This document shows, piece after piece, positions 8,341 through 16,724 of a stretch of 64,000 nt of DNA. The position numbers and the translations under genes are program-made. The notes below the pieces were generated by a model. That model ran no database searches and was not told the DNA's origin. It was given only the letters and a program-made list of their open reading frames with translations. How positions within the stretch are numbered: position 1 is the first letter of the stretch; every line of letters starts with the position of its first letter. The stretch is taken from the NCBI RefSeq assembly GCF_009905615.1, contig NZ_JAAAKW010000010.1, forward strand, positions 163,218-227,217, written 5' to 3'. This stretch comes from Pseudomonas sp. SLFW (GTDB lineage Bacteria > Pseudomonadota > Gammaproteobacteria > Pseudomonadales > Pseudomonadaceae).

Positions 8341-8408
8341 TAAGCTAATTATAAAAATAATGCATCACTCATTTTATAAAAATCAAAAAAGCTGAGCATT
8401 AGCTTATT
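8341..8408. promoter_or_regulatory. Paired copies of the shared sulfur-cluster motif in a divergent promoter region
   Basis: TAAGCTAATTAT at 8341-8352 and an inverted partial copy CATTAGCTTATT at 8397-8408 face each other in the AT-rich gap between the divergent SsuD-like and binding-protein genes. TAAGCTAAT and ATTAGCTTA are exact inverted 9-mers. The pair is well placed to control both genes. Binding by CysB or the local LysR protein is inference. Confidence 0.45.
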
Positions 8409-8515
8409 TCCAATCGACATTTCACCCCGGTTTTTTATGCGCTTACGATGATCCTTATCGGGCGGACTTATTGGGTCCGCTTTCTTTTGAAGCTGCCGTG
8501 CAAGGATGTCGTTCA

Positions 8516-9532
8516 ATGGTGTTTAACCGCTGGAGTCTGGGCCGTCGAGGGCTCGCGTTATTGTTGTCGTGTGCCGTGCTGGCGGGATGTGGTGACGGAG
8601 GAAACAAACCGGCGGCGGTGTCGGATGCGGTGGATTGGTCGAAGGTCAAACTGATTCTGGGGGATCAGGCCAAGGGGCTGCGCACCGTGGTCGAGGCGTC
8701 GAAGGCGTTCGACGGCGTTCCGTATCAAGTGGAATGGGCCAACTTCCAGGGCGCCGCGCCGCTGTTCGAAGCCTTGCGCGCCGGGGCCGTGGACCTCGCA
8801 CCCGCTGGCGACACGCCCGTGCTGGCCGCCGCAACAGGGGGTACGCCACTGCGCATCGTCGCCGTGCGTCGAGGCCAATCGCGTAGCATCGGGATTCTGG
8901 TTCCGCCGGATTCGGACATTAAAACCGTGGCCGACCTGAAAGGTCGCAGCGTGTCGATTTCATCGGCGCGGGGCAGCATTTCTCAATACTTGCTGATTCG
9001 TGCGCTTGAAAACGCCGGGGTCAAGGAATCGGACGTGAACATCGGGTTCGTGATGCCCACCGACGCGTTGTCGGCCTTTCATGCGGGCAAGATCGACGCG
9101 TGGGCGACGTTCGGCATCTATCAGGCCTTCGCGGAAGAAAACGGTGCGCGGCTGTTGCTGAGCGGGGAGGGTATCAACACCGGACTGACGTTTATCACCG
9201 CGTCGGATAAGGCGCTGGCGGACAAGGTGAAGCGCCAGGCCCTCAATGATGTGCTCCAGCGACTGGCCAAGGCGTTCGAATGGGCCAAGGCGAATCCTGA
9301 GCAGTATGCGCAGGTGTTCTCGACCGCCAACAATGTGCCGTTGCCGGTGTCGCAGCGTTTGCAGAGTTGGGGCGTCGAGTCGTTGCAGCCGGTGGAGGCG
9401 TCGGATGTGACGGCCCTGCAGGGCGTCGATGATCTGTTCGTTGCGAAGAAGATCTTTCCGCAGGCGGTGCAAGTGTCAGGGCTGGTGGACCGGGAGGTGT
9501 TTCCGAATGCCCATGGCGTCTTGCTGAAATAG
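8516..9532 (+). CDS. Lipoprotein-type sulfonate ABC transporter substrate-binding protein
   Basis: A 338-residue SsuA/NMT1-like periplasmic binding protein. The N terminus has a signal with a lipobox, LLSCAVLAGC, placing the lipidated cysteine at residue 25, so it is probably membrane-tethered, unlike the soluble binding protein encoded at 1533-2543. Matching family features are WANFQGAAPLFEALRAGAVD, VADLKGRSVSISSARGSISQ and KIDAWATFGIYQAF. Start: ATG at 8516 with AAGGA 9-10 nt upstream. Divergent from the SsuD-like enzyme, with paired shared motifs between them. No permease or ATPase is adjacent, so which transporter it serves is unknown. Confidence 0.85.
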   Translation: MVFNRWSLGRRGLALLLSCAVLAGCGDGGNKPAAVSDAVDWSKVKLILGDQAKGLRTVVEASKAFDGVPYQVEWANFQGAAPLFEALRAGAVDLAPAGDTPVLAAATGGTPLRIVAVRRGQSRSIGILVPPDSDIKTVADLKGRSVSISSARGSISQYLLIRALENAGVKESDVNIGFVMPTDALSAFHAGKIDAWATFGIYQAFAEENGARLLLSGEGINTGLTFITASDKALADKVKRQALNDVLQRLAKAFEWAKANPEQYAQVFSTANNVPLPVSQRLQSWGVESLQPVEASDVTALQGVDDLFVAKKIFPQAVQVSGLVDREVFPNAHGVLLK

Positions 9533-9550
9533 GTGTTCGATGCTCAGCTC

Positions 9551-9639
9551 TGTAGGAGCGAATTCATTTGCGAATCGGTTTTCCAGACGATGCATTTCCA
9601 TCGGATGTACCGGCCTCTCGCGAATGAATTCGCTCACAG
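9551..9639. repeat. REPIN-like inverted repeat, copy 2
   Basis: Arms TGTAGGAGCGAATTCATTTG and CGCGAATGAATTCGCTCACA flank a variable centre. They share the arm sequence of copies at 7031, 15945 and 49080. It lies between the end of the binding-protein gene and the end of the convergent PA2817-like gene. Confidence 0.85.
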
Positions 9640-9686
9640 TAAAGATCGGCGTTTCCTGAAAGAGCAGCGCCGACCCAACACTCAGA

Positions 9687-10097
9687 TCAGTGCCGCGACC
9701 CTTCCTGCCCCATCGCCAGCAGTTGCTTTTCCTGATCCCAGTCGAACGGTTCTTCGTTCTCCTCGGCCTCGAAACGGCGTTCTTCCAGCGCGGTGTACAG
9801 GTCGATTTCGTCGTCGGGCATGAAGTGCAGGCAGTCGCCGCCGAAGTACCAGAGCAGGTCGCGAGGCACCAGATGGGCGATTTGCGGGTAGCGCTGGATC
9901 ACCTGGCACAGCAGGTCTTGGCCCAGGTATTGGCTTTCGATCGGCTCAACCGGCAGCAGGCCGAGCAATTCGTCATAGCGTTCGATGAACAGTGCATGAC
10001 TTTCTTCGGGCACTTGTTCGGCTTCACCGAGCGCGACCAGAATGCCGCGCAGGTGCGTCAGCAGGTTGAGAGTGCGGTCGAGATTGGCGTCGGCCAT
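9687..10097 (-). CDS. PA2817 family conserved protein of unknown function
   Basis: A 136-residue acidic soluble protein with no signal peptide or membrane segment. It starts MADANLDRTLNLLTHLRGIL and contains LVPRDLLWYFGGDCLHFMP and a Glu/Asp-rich tail (RRFEAEENEEPFDWDQEKQ). It looks like the Pseudomonas-restricted family named after PA2817 of P. aeruginosa, which also lies close to a fadE-type gene (PA2815) there. The matching neighbourhood (fadE, GST, ABC ATPase, ABC permease) supports the assignment. No function is known to me and no catalytic motif is visible. Confidence 0.7.
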   Translation of the reverse strand: MADANLDRTLNLLTHLRGILVALGEAEQVPEESHALFIERYDELLGLLPVEPIESQYLGQDLLCQVIQRYPQIAHLVPRDLLWYFGGDCLHFMPDDEIDLYTALEERRFEAEENEEPFDWDQEKQLLAMGQEGSRH

Positions 10098-10207
10098 GAT
10101 GAAGTCCTCAGAGACAAAAACAGGCGCGGGAGTATAGTTCCCCGAACCCGTGACCGATACCCCGGAGGACTGGTGGTCAGTGGTCGACGCGTAAAGGTGG
10201 GGTTACC

Positions 10208-10411
10208 TCAATGCCATAAACCGGCGAGATAGCGATGCCCGGCCTCGGTCAAGGCCAGATGGGCGTAGGTGTGATCAGGGCTGGGTTGGCGCGTGACGAA
10301 GCCGATGAGCAGAAGGGTTTGCAGGGTCTGGGTGGGTTTGCCGCTGTGAAGGTCCTCCCCCGAGGCGATTTCAGCAAGCAGGCAGCGATGAGTCATGCGA
10401 TGGTCGATCAT
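10208..10411 (-). CDS. Small conserved hypothetical protein
   Basis: A 67-residue ORF starting MIDHRMTHRCLLAEIASGED. The pattern LQTLLLIGFVTRQPSPDHTYAHLALTEAGHRYLAGL resembles a short winged-helix-like segment (LT.AG..YL), but it is too short for a firm domain call. It sits between the PA2817-like gene and fadE in the same orientation, where P. aeruginosa also has a small gene (PA2816, from memory). The coding call is supported by position and by GC-rich third positions, not by a recognised family. Confidence 0.5.
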   Translation of the reverse strand: MIDHRMTHRCLLAEIASGEDLHSGKPTQTLQTLLLIGFVTRQPSPDHTYAHLALTEAGHRYLAGLWH

Positions 10412-10530
10412 GATGCGTCCCCTTGGTGTTTTCTTGTTGTTACCGGGGAGTGTAGGACAGGGATTGAAGATATGCAGGCTAGAGCGGTGGATTAGATGAT
10501 TTGGAATGGGGCCTGCCTGCTAAGGATGAG

Positions 10531-10620
10531 CTGTAAGAGTGAGCTTGCTCGCGATGACGGTGGGTCAGCTCCACTAATGGAGCCTGACAAACAGCATCGC
10601 GAGCAAGCTCACTCCTACAG
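10531..10620. repeat. REPIN-like inverted repeat of a second class (GAGCTTGCTCGCGATG type)
   Basis: Arms GTAAGAGTGAGCTTGCTCGC and GCGAGCAAGCTCACTCCTAC are nearly perfect inverted repeats around a centre that itself holds GCTCCAC-TAATG-GAGC. The arms differ from the GAATTC-containing class elsewhere in the window. It lies 18 bp past the fadE stop codon and may act as a 3'-end mRNA hairpin. Confidence 0.8.
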
Positions 10621-10638
10621 GGGAGGGCTCATCCGGGG

Positions 10639-13083
10639 TTAGCGGATTTTTCCTTCGGAAGCCTTCAGTTCTTCCTTATCAAAATCATCCACATCAATGA
10701 CCTTTCTGCGCGCCGCTTCCGCCGCCCGCAACTTCTCGGCTTCTGCCGGTTGCAACACGCCCGCGTTCAGTGCCGCATCGATCGCATGCTCACCGCCCGC
10801 CGGTTTCACCTGCCCGCTCTTGAGGCCGTGATGCAGTTTGCCATGCAGCGATTTCGCGCCAGTCAGCAGGTCCGCCGCATGTTGCAGCGCCCCCACTGGA
10901 TCACTCTCCGAAGTCGGGCGATAACAACCGGCGAGCACCGATTCCAGCGCCGGATCGCCTTTGGCGCGCCCGATAATCTCCGCGACTTCCGCATCCAGCA
11001 CGTCCGATGGGCCTTTATGACGGCGCCCGAACGGGAACACGATCACGCGCAACAATGCGCCCAGAATCCGGTTCGGGAAGTTGCTCAGCAGTTCGTCCAG
11101 CGCACGCTCCGATTCGCCCAACGCCTCTTCCATCGACCAGCGAAACAGGGGCGCCAGCGCTTCCGGGTAATCCAGATCGTGGTAGCGCTTGAGGGCCGCC
11201 GAAGCCAAGTACATGTGGCTGAGCACGTCGCCGAGTCGCGCCGACAGCCGCTCCCGGCGTTTCAGTTCGCCGCCCAGCAGCATCATGCTCAGGTCGGCCA
11301 ACATCGCGAATGCAGCCGCCTGGCGATTGAGGGCGCGGAAATAGCCCTGACTCAAGCGATCGCCCGGCATGCTTTCGAAATGGCCGACACCCAGATTAAG
11401 CACCAGCGTGCTGGCCGCGTTGCGCACGGCGAAGCCGATGTGTTGCATCAACAGGCCGTCGAATTCCTTCACCGCTTGATCATGATCCTCACGTCCGGCG
11501 AGGGCCATTTCCTTCAGCACGAACGGATGGCAGCGAATGGCGCCCTGGCCGAAGATCATCAGGTTGCGCGACAGAATGTTCGCGCCCTCCACGGTGATGA
11601 AGATCGGCGCGCCTTGCCACGACCGGCCCAGGTAATTGTTCGGGCCCATGATGATGCCCTTGCCGCCGTGCACGTCCATGGCGTGGGTAATGCACTCGCG
11701 ACCGCGTTCGGTCAGGTGGTATTTGAGGATCGCCGACAACACCGACGGTTTCTCACCCAAGTCCACGGCGTTGGCCGTCAGCATCCGCGCGCTGTCCATC
11801 AGCCATGCGTTGCCGCCGATGCGCGCCAGGGCTTCCTGAATACCCTCAAAAGCGGCGAGGGGCACGTTGAACTGCTCGCGGATCTGCGTGTATTGGCCGG
11901 TGACCAGGCTGGTGTATTTCGCGGCACCGGTGCCGACCGCAGGCAGGGAAATCGAACGGCCCACAGACAGGCAATTCATCAGCATCATCCAGCCTTTGCC
12001 GAGCATGTCTTGACCGCCAATGAGGTATTCAAGCGGGATGAACACGTCCTTGCCTGAATTGGGGCCGTTCATGAAGGCAGCGCCCAGCGGCAAGTGGCGA
12101 CGACCGATTTCCACGCCCGGAGTGTCGGTGGGGATCAACGCCAGGCTGATGCCCAGATCCTCTTCTTCGCCGAGCAGGTGTTCAGGGTCGAACGCCTTGA
12201 ACGCCAAGCCGAGCAAGGTCGCGACGGGGCCGAGGGTGATGTAGCGTTTTTCCCAGTTCAGGCGCAGGCCGATGACTTCTTCGCCCTGCCACTGGCCCTT
12301 GCAGATAATGCCGGTATCGGGCATCGCACCCGCGTCGGAACCCGCCAACGGGCCGGTCAGCGCAAAGCAAGGGATGTCATCGCCCCGGGCCAGACGCGGC
12401 AGGTAATGGTTACGTTGTTCGTCGGTGCCGTAATGCAACAGCAGTTCGGCCGGGCCGAGGGAGTTGGGGACCATGACGGTGGACGCCAGGTCGCCGCTGC
12501 GGGTCGCCAGTTTCATCGCGACTTGTGAGTGGGCGTACGCCGAGAAGCCTTTGCCGCCGTATTCCTTGGGGATGATCAGCGCAAAGAAGCCGTGTTCTTT
12601 GATGTGGGCCCAGGCTTCAGGTGGCAGGTCCATCGCCTGACCGATTTCCCAGTCAGTGACCATGGCGCAGAGTTCGTTGGTGGGACCGTCGATGAACGCC
12701 TGCTCTTCTTCGGTCAGCTGGCTTTTCGGGTACGCCAGCAGCGTGTCCCAATTGGGACGGCCGCTGAACAATTCGCCGTCCCACCAGACTGTGCCCGCGT
12801 CGATGGCATCGCGTTCGGTTTCCGACATCGGTGGCAGCACTTTCTGAAACCAGGCGAACATCGGCGCGCTGAAGTATTGGCGGCGCAGGTCAGGCAGGGC
12901 CAAGGGCACTGCGACGGCCAGCCACAGCAGCCATGGAATGATCATCCAGCCGTGGGCATGGCTGAACGATCCCATCACCAGCAGATAAATCGCCACGATA
13001 CCCAGGGCGGGGAAGGGGGCGACACGCCGATGGGCCAGCCAGGCCACGCCGATCACCAGCACCACGATCCACAACAACAGCAT
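10639..13083 (-). CDS. fadE: Acyl-CoA dehydrogenase FadE
   Basis: An 814-residue protein, the same length as E. coli FadE, which catalyses the first, FAD-dependent step of fatty acid beta-oxidation. Two or three hydrophobic segments occupy the first 65 residues (MLLLWIVVLVIGVAWLAHRR, then GIVAIYLLVMGSF and IIPWLLWLAVAVPLAL), implying membrane attachment. The dehydrogenase domain follows: FFALIIPKEYGGKGFSAYAH, CFALTGPLAGSDAG and DVHGGKGIIMGPNNYLGR. A C-terminal FadE-specific extension of about 200 residues ends in a charged tail. Start: ATG at 13083 with GGAGG 7 nt upstream; a 9-codon extension was rejected. It is divergent from the glutathione S-transferase gene. Confidence 0.93.
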   Translation of the reverse strand: MLLLWIVVLVIGVAWLAHRRVAPFPALGIVAIYLLVMGSFSHAHGWMIIPWLLWLAVAVPLALPDLRRQYFSAPMFAWFQKVLPPMSETERDAIDAGTVWWDGELFSGRPNWDTLLAYPKSQLTEEEQAFIDGPTNELCAMVTDWEIGQAMDLPPEAWAHIKEHGFFALIIPKEYGGKGFSAYAHSQVAMKLATRSGDLASTVMVPNSLGPAELLLHYGTDEQRNHYLPRLARGDDIPCFALTGPLAGSDAGAMPDTGIICKGQWQGEEVIGLRLNWEKRYITLGPVATLLGLAFKAFDPEHLLGEEEDLGISLALIPTDTPGVEIGRRHLPLGAAFMNGPNSGKDVFIPLEYLIGGQDMLGKGWMMLMNCLSVGRSISLPAVGTGAAKYTSLVTGQYTQIREQFNVPLAAFEGIQEALARIGGNAWLMDSARMLTANAVDLGEKPSVLSAILKYHLTERGRECITHAMDVHGGKGIIMGPNNYLGRSWQGAPIFITVEGANILSRNLMIFGQGAIRCHPFVLKEMALAGREDHDQAVKEFDGLLMQHIGFAVRNAASTLVLNLGVGHFESMPGDRLSQGYFRALNRQAAAFAMLADLSMMLLGGELKRRERLSARLGDVLSHMYLASAALKRYHDLDYPEALAPLFRWSMEEALGESERALDELLSNFPNRILGALLRVIVFPFGRRHKGPSDVLDAEVAEIIGRAKGDPALESVLAGCYRPTSESDPVGALQHAADLLTGAKSLHGKLHHGLKSGQVKPAGGEHAIDAALNAGVLQPAEAEKLRAAEAARRKVIDVDDFDKEELKASEGKIR

Positions 13084-13379
13084 AAGAATCCCTCCGAAAT
13101 GACGGCGCAAACGGGCGCCATCGACATCACGGGCAGCCGCTCTGGCCCGCGCATCGATAGTGACCCCGCGCCGTCGGGGGAGTTCGAGCCATGGCCGATG
13201 CGCGTGAGGGTGTGGCTCGAATACCCCCTTGGCGGGGCCATTTCCCTGGTCTGGATTTCGGACTCTGTACCGGGGGGTAAAGCCAAATCAACGTCCCACC
13301 CCGCCCGATGGTTTAGACTGGCGGCCCGCAGGCATATGCCACTAACGTCACCCACTTAGCACTCAGGAGAACAACAACC

Positions 13380-14003
13380 ATGCTGAAAATCTGGGGCCGG
13401 AAGAATTCCTCCAACGTCCGCAAAGCCCTGTGGGCCGCGGAAGAACTGGGGCTGGCGTACGAGGCGATCAGTGCGGGCGGCGCGTTCGGCCTCAATGATC
13501 AGCCGGACTACCTGGCGAAGAACCCCAACGGCGTGGTGCCCATGATCGAAGACGGTGACTTTGTGCTGTGGGAATCCAACGCCATCGTTCGGTACCTGAC
13601 CGCGCAATACGCCCCGGATTCAGCGCTGCACCCCAGTGATCCCAAAGCCCGCGCCCAAGCGGACAAATGGATGGACTGGACCACGTCGACGTTCGCCGGG
13701 CCATTCCGCACCGTGTTCTGGGGTGTGTTGCGCACGCCCGCCGATCAACAGGACTGGATGCAGATCAACCTTGCGAAAGGCACCGTCGAAGGCCTGCTGC
13801 GCATTGTCGATGAAACCCTCGCTCACCAGCCCTGGTTGTCGGGCGACGCGTTTGGTATGGGCGACATTCCGCTGGGCAGCTTTATTTATGCCTGGTTCGA
13901 AATGCCGATTGAACGCGCAGAGCTGCCTCACCTCAAAGCCTGGTACGAGCGTTTGCAGCAGCGCCCCGCGTTCCGTAAGGCTGTGATGACAGCGCTGACG
14001 TGA
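13380..14003 (+). CDS. Glutathione S-transferase family protein
   Basis: A 207-residue two-domain GST. The thioredoxin-fold N-terminal domain starts MLKIWGRKNSSNVRKALWAA, with the Ser10/Ser11 region as probable glutathione-activating residues. The conserved cis-proline motif NGVVPMIEDGDFVLWESNAI and a helical C-terminal domain (residues about 88-205) follow. GSTs conjugate or reduce electrophiles with glutathione in the cytoplasm. Start: ATG at 13380 with AGGAG upstream. The upstream gap to fadE (296 bp) is shared by divergent promoters but shows no strong consensus hexamers or palindrome to me. Substrate unknown. Confidence 0.88.
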   Translation: MLKIWGRKNSSNVRKALWAAEELGLAYEAISAGGAFGLNDQPDYLAKNPNGVVPMIEDGDFVLWESNAIVRYLTAQYAPDSALHPSDPKARAQADKWMDWTTSTFAGPFRTVFWGVLRTPADQQDWMQINLAKGTVEGLLRIVDETLAHQPWLSGDAFGMGDIPLGSFIYAWFEMPIERAELPHLKAWYERLQQRPAFRKAVMTALT

Positions 14004-14202
14004 GCGTTACCGCGTTAGATTAATAACGACTATCAATAGATCTCGCTGTACTTGCGCGGCGTGGGCAAGCAACATTGACGCTCGTTCCACTTTGCAACGG
14101 ATTGTTTCGGCTACGCAGTATCAGTGGCCCGGAACGATCCGACAGCCAGGCTTTTGTCATCGTCTTTTCCTTTTCTTTCCTTTTATTGGTGTGTTTTCAG
14201 TC

Positions 14203-15135
14203 ATGAGTTCAGCTCTGTCCATCCGGCAGCTAACCAAGACCTACGGCAACGGTTTCCAGGCCCTCAAGGGTATCGATCTGGACGTCGCCGAGGGTGATTT
14301 CTTCGCATTGCTCGGCCCTAACGGTGCCGGCAAATCCACCACCATCGGAATCATCTCGACCCTGGTCAACAAGACCACGGGCACGGTGAACATCTTCGGC
14401 CACGACCTGGATCGCAATCCAGCGCAGCTCAAGCGCTCGATCGGCGTGGTGCCTCAGGAATTCAACTTCAACCAGTTCGAGAAGACTTTCGACATCGTCG
14501 TGACCCAGGCCGGTTACTACGGCATCCCGCCGAAGATCGCCAAGGAACGCGCCGAGCAGTACCTGACCCAATTAGGGCTGTGGGACAAGCGCAACGTGCC
14601 GTCGCGTTCATTGTCCGGCGGCATGAAGCGTCGCCTGATGATCGCCCGCGCGCTGATTCACGAACCGCGCCTGCTGATTCTCGACGAGCCGACCGCGGGC
14701 GTGGACATCGAGCTGCGCCGTTCGATGTGGACCTTTCTCACCGAGCTGAACGAGAAGGGCATCACCATCATCCTCACCACGCACTACCTGGAAGAGGCTG
14801 AGCAGCTGTGCCGCAACATCGGCATCATCGATCACGGCACCATCATCGAAAACACCGGGATGAAAACCCTGCTCAATACGTTGCATGCCGAGACGTTCCT
14901 GCTGGACCTCAAAGACCCGATGGCCGTAGCACCGCAGCTGGCGGGCTATCCGTCGCGGCTGGTGGATGAACGCACGCTGGAAGTGCAGGTGGATAAAACC
15001 GTCGGCATCACTGCGCTGTTCGGTCAACTGGCGCTGCAAAACGTTCAGGTGCTGAGCCTGCGCAATAAAACCAACCGCCTTGAGGAGCTGTTCGTGGGCC
15101 TGGTCGAGAAAAATCTGTCGAAGGTGGCGGTATGA
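14203..15135 (+). CDS. ABC transporter ATP-binding protein, YadG-like
   Basis: A 310-residue ABC-2 type ATPase. Walker A is GPNGAGKST (about residues 40-48), the signature is LSGGMKRR and Walker B is LLILDEPTAGVD, followed by the H-loop TTHYLEEAE. A C-terminal extension of about 90 residues is typical of the YadG group. Start: ATG at 14203 (MSSALSIRQLTK); the longer frame upstream lacks family sequence. Its stop overlaps the start of the permease gene as ATGA, so the two make one exporter. YadG/YadH-type exporters lack a firmly assigned substrate. P. aeruginosa has this pair next to a GST and fadE-type gene (PA2811-PA2815). Confidence 0.9.
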   Translation: MSSALSIRQLTKTYGNGFQALKGIDLDVAEGDFFALLGPNGAGKSTTIGIISTLVNKTTGTVNIFGHDLDRNPAQLKRSIGVVPQEFNFNQFEKTFDIVVTQAGYYGIPPKIAKERAEQYLTQLGLWDKRNVPSRSLSGGMKRRLMIARALIHEPRLLILDEPTAGVDIELRRSMWTFLTELNEKGITIILTTHYLEEAEQLCRNIGIIDHGTIIENTGMKTLLNTLHAETFLLDLKDPMAVAPQLAGYPSRLVDERTLEVQVDKTVGITALFGQLALQNVQVLSLRNKTNRLEELFVGLVEKNLSKVAV

Positions 15136-15911
15136 GTTCAGAGCTGCGCCCCAACCTGATCGCCATGAACACCATCGTGTACCGCGAGGTCCGCCGTTTC
15201 ATGCGGATCTGGCCGCAAACCCTGCTGCCGCCAGCGATCACCATGGTTCTGTACTTCGTGATCTTCGGCAACCTGATCGGTCGACAGATCGGCGACATGG
15301 GCGGCTTCACCTACATGCAATACATCGTGCCGGGCCTGATCATGATGTCGGTGATCACCAACTCCTACGGCAACGTGGTGTCGAGCTTCTTCGGCGCGAA
15401 ATTCCAGCGCTCGGTGGAAGAGCTGATGGTGTCGCCGGTCTCGCCGCACACCATTCTGATCGGCTACACCCTCGGCGGTATGTTGCGCGGGTTGATGGTG
15501 GGCGTGATCGTCACGATCCTCTCGATGTTCTTCACCGACCTGCAGGTGCATCACCTGGGCGTGACCATCATTGTGGTGGTGCTGACGGCGACGATCTTCT
15601 CGTTGTTGGGCTTCATCAACGCGGTGTTTGCGCGCAACTTCGATGACATCTCGATCATCCCGACGTTCGTGCTGACGCCGCTGACCTATCTGGGCGGAGT
15701 GTTCTATTCGATCAATCTGCTGCCGCCGTTCTGGCAGACCGTGTCGCTCGCCAACCCTGTGCTGCACATGGTTAACGCCTTCCGCTTCGGGATTCTCGGT
15801 GTATCGGACATCAAGATCAGCGTTGCGCTGGCGTTCATGGTCGTGGCGACCATCGTCCTGTACCTCGGCTGCGCACGCCTGCTGGTGAGCGGGCGCGGTA
15901 TGCGGCAGTAA
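15132..15911 (+). CDS. ABC-2 type transporter permease, YadH-like
   Basis: A 259-residue integral membrane permease with about six membrane segments, among them TLLPPAITMVLYFVIFGNLI, YIVPGLIMMSVITN and the last one near residues 232-250. The segment FGAKFQRSVEELMVSPVSPH is the cytoplasmic coupling region typical of ABC-2 permeases, and LTYLGGVFYSINLLPPFWQ is the usual conserved loop. ATGA overlap with the ATPase gene upstream indicates co-translation. Together they form an inner-membrane exporter; substrate unknown. Confidence 0.9.
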   Translation: MSSELRPNLIAMNTIVYREVRRFMRIWPQTLLPPAITMVLYFVIFGNLIGRQIGDMGGFTYMQYIVPGLIMMSVITNSYGNVVSSFFGAKFQRSVEELMVSPVSPHTILIGYTLGGMLRGLMVGVIVTILSMFFTDLQVHHLGVTIIVVVLTATIFSLLGFINAVFARNFDDISIIPTFVLTPLTYLGGVFYSINLLPPFWQTVSLANPVLHMVNAFRFGILGVSDIKISVALAFMVVATIVLYLGCARLLVSGRGMRQ

Positions 15912-15944
15912 CCCTTCGGCAGCTCTGCCTGCCAGCGGGCTTAC

Positions 15945-16036
15945 CTGTGGGAGCGAATTCATTCGCGATGCGGCGGTACATTCGACACGGATGTATTGAA
16001 TGTATCGCCCTTTCGCGAATGACTTCGCTCCCACAG
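15945..16036. repeat. REPIN-like inverted repeat, copy 3
   Basis: Arms CTGTGGGAGCGAATTCATTC and GCGAATGACTTCGCTCCCAC flank a centre with its own inner inverted repeat (GGCGGTACATTC / GAATGTATCGCC). The arms match copies at 7031, 9551 and 49080. It sits between the convergent ends of the permease and DUF2062 genes. Confidence 0.85.
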
Positions 16037-16053
16037 ATTCTGCGCCGCCCGCA

Positions 16054-16569
16054 TTATCCGCGCCTGGCCCCGCGCCGCTTCCACTGCCGTCCCACCCACC
16101 ACCGCCAATACCCCATCGTCCCGAAATACCCCACCAGCCCCAGCACCACGCCCGCCACGAGCGATCCCAACAGAAACGGTTGCCACAGCGTCGTGAGCTG
16201 CCCGCTGATCCAGTCCCAGCTCATCTCGTCCGGAAAGTGCCTCGGCGGCAGCCCCAGCAACAGAGCGCCGATCTTGTAGGTGACATAGAACACCGGCGGC
16301 ATCGTCAGCGGGTTGGTCAGCCAGCACAGGCTCACCGCAATCGGCATGTTCGCGCGTAGCCAGATTGCCAAAAACGCCGCCAACAGCATCTGCAACGGCA
16401 TCGGCATCAACGCCGCAAACAAACCAATCCCCATCGCCCTCGCCACGGAATGCCGATTGAGGTGCCAGAGGTTGGGGTCATGAAGGAGGGTGCCGAGAAA
16501 GCGTAAGGATTTATGTTCCCGGATGCTGTTCGGATCGGGCATGTACCGCTTGATCAGGTGGCGTGGCAT
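16054..16569 (-). CDS. DUF2062 domain-containing membrane protein
   Basis: A 171-residue protein with a short basic N terminus (MPRHLIKRYMPDPNSIREHK) and a DUF2062 core: LWHLNRHSVARAMGIGLFAA, MPMPLQMLLAAFLAIWLRAN, SLCWLTNPLTMPPVFYVTYK, then a final membrane segment (LLGSLVAGVVLGLVGYFGTM). About four membrane helices are expected in the inner membrane. Function is not known. Start: ATG at 16569; the upstream extension was rejected because the conserved start is MPRHLIKR. Divergent from comEC. Confidence 0.85.
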   Translation of the reverse strand: MPRHLIKRYMPDPNSIREHKSLRFLGTLLHDPNLWHLNRHSVARAMGIGLFAALMPMPLQMLLAAFLAIWLRANMPIAVSLCWLTNPLTMPPVFYVTYKIGALLLGLPPRHFPDEMSWDWISGQLTTLWQPFLLGSLVAGVVLGLVGYFGTMGYWRWWVGRQWKRRGARRG

Positions 16570-16724
16570 ACAGGAAATCCGGGGGCTTGGCCGAGAAATT
16601 CGGGCCAGTATGCATGGATAGTGACGCATGAAAATTCAGACATTGTGACAATTAATAAAAGCGCGCTTCCCCCTGTGCGCTAAGTCATGAAGGTGAATTT
16701 CATCGGTCGACAGGGGAAAGCCTC

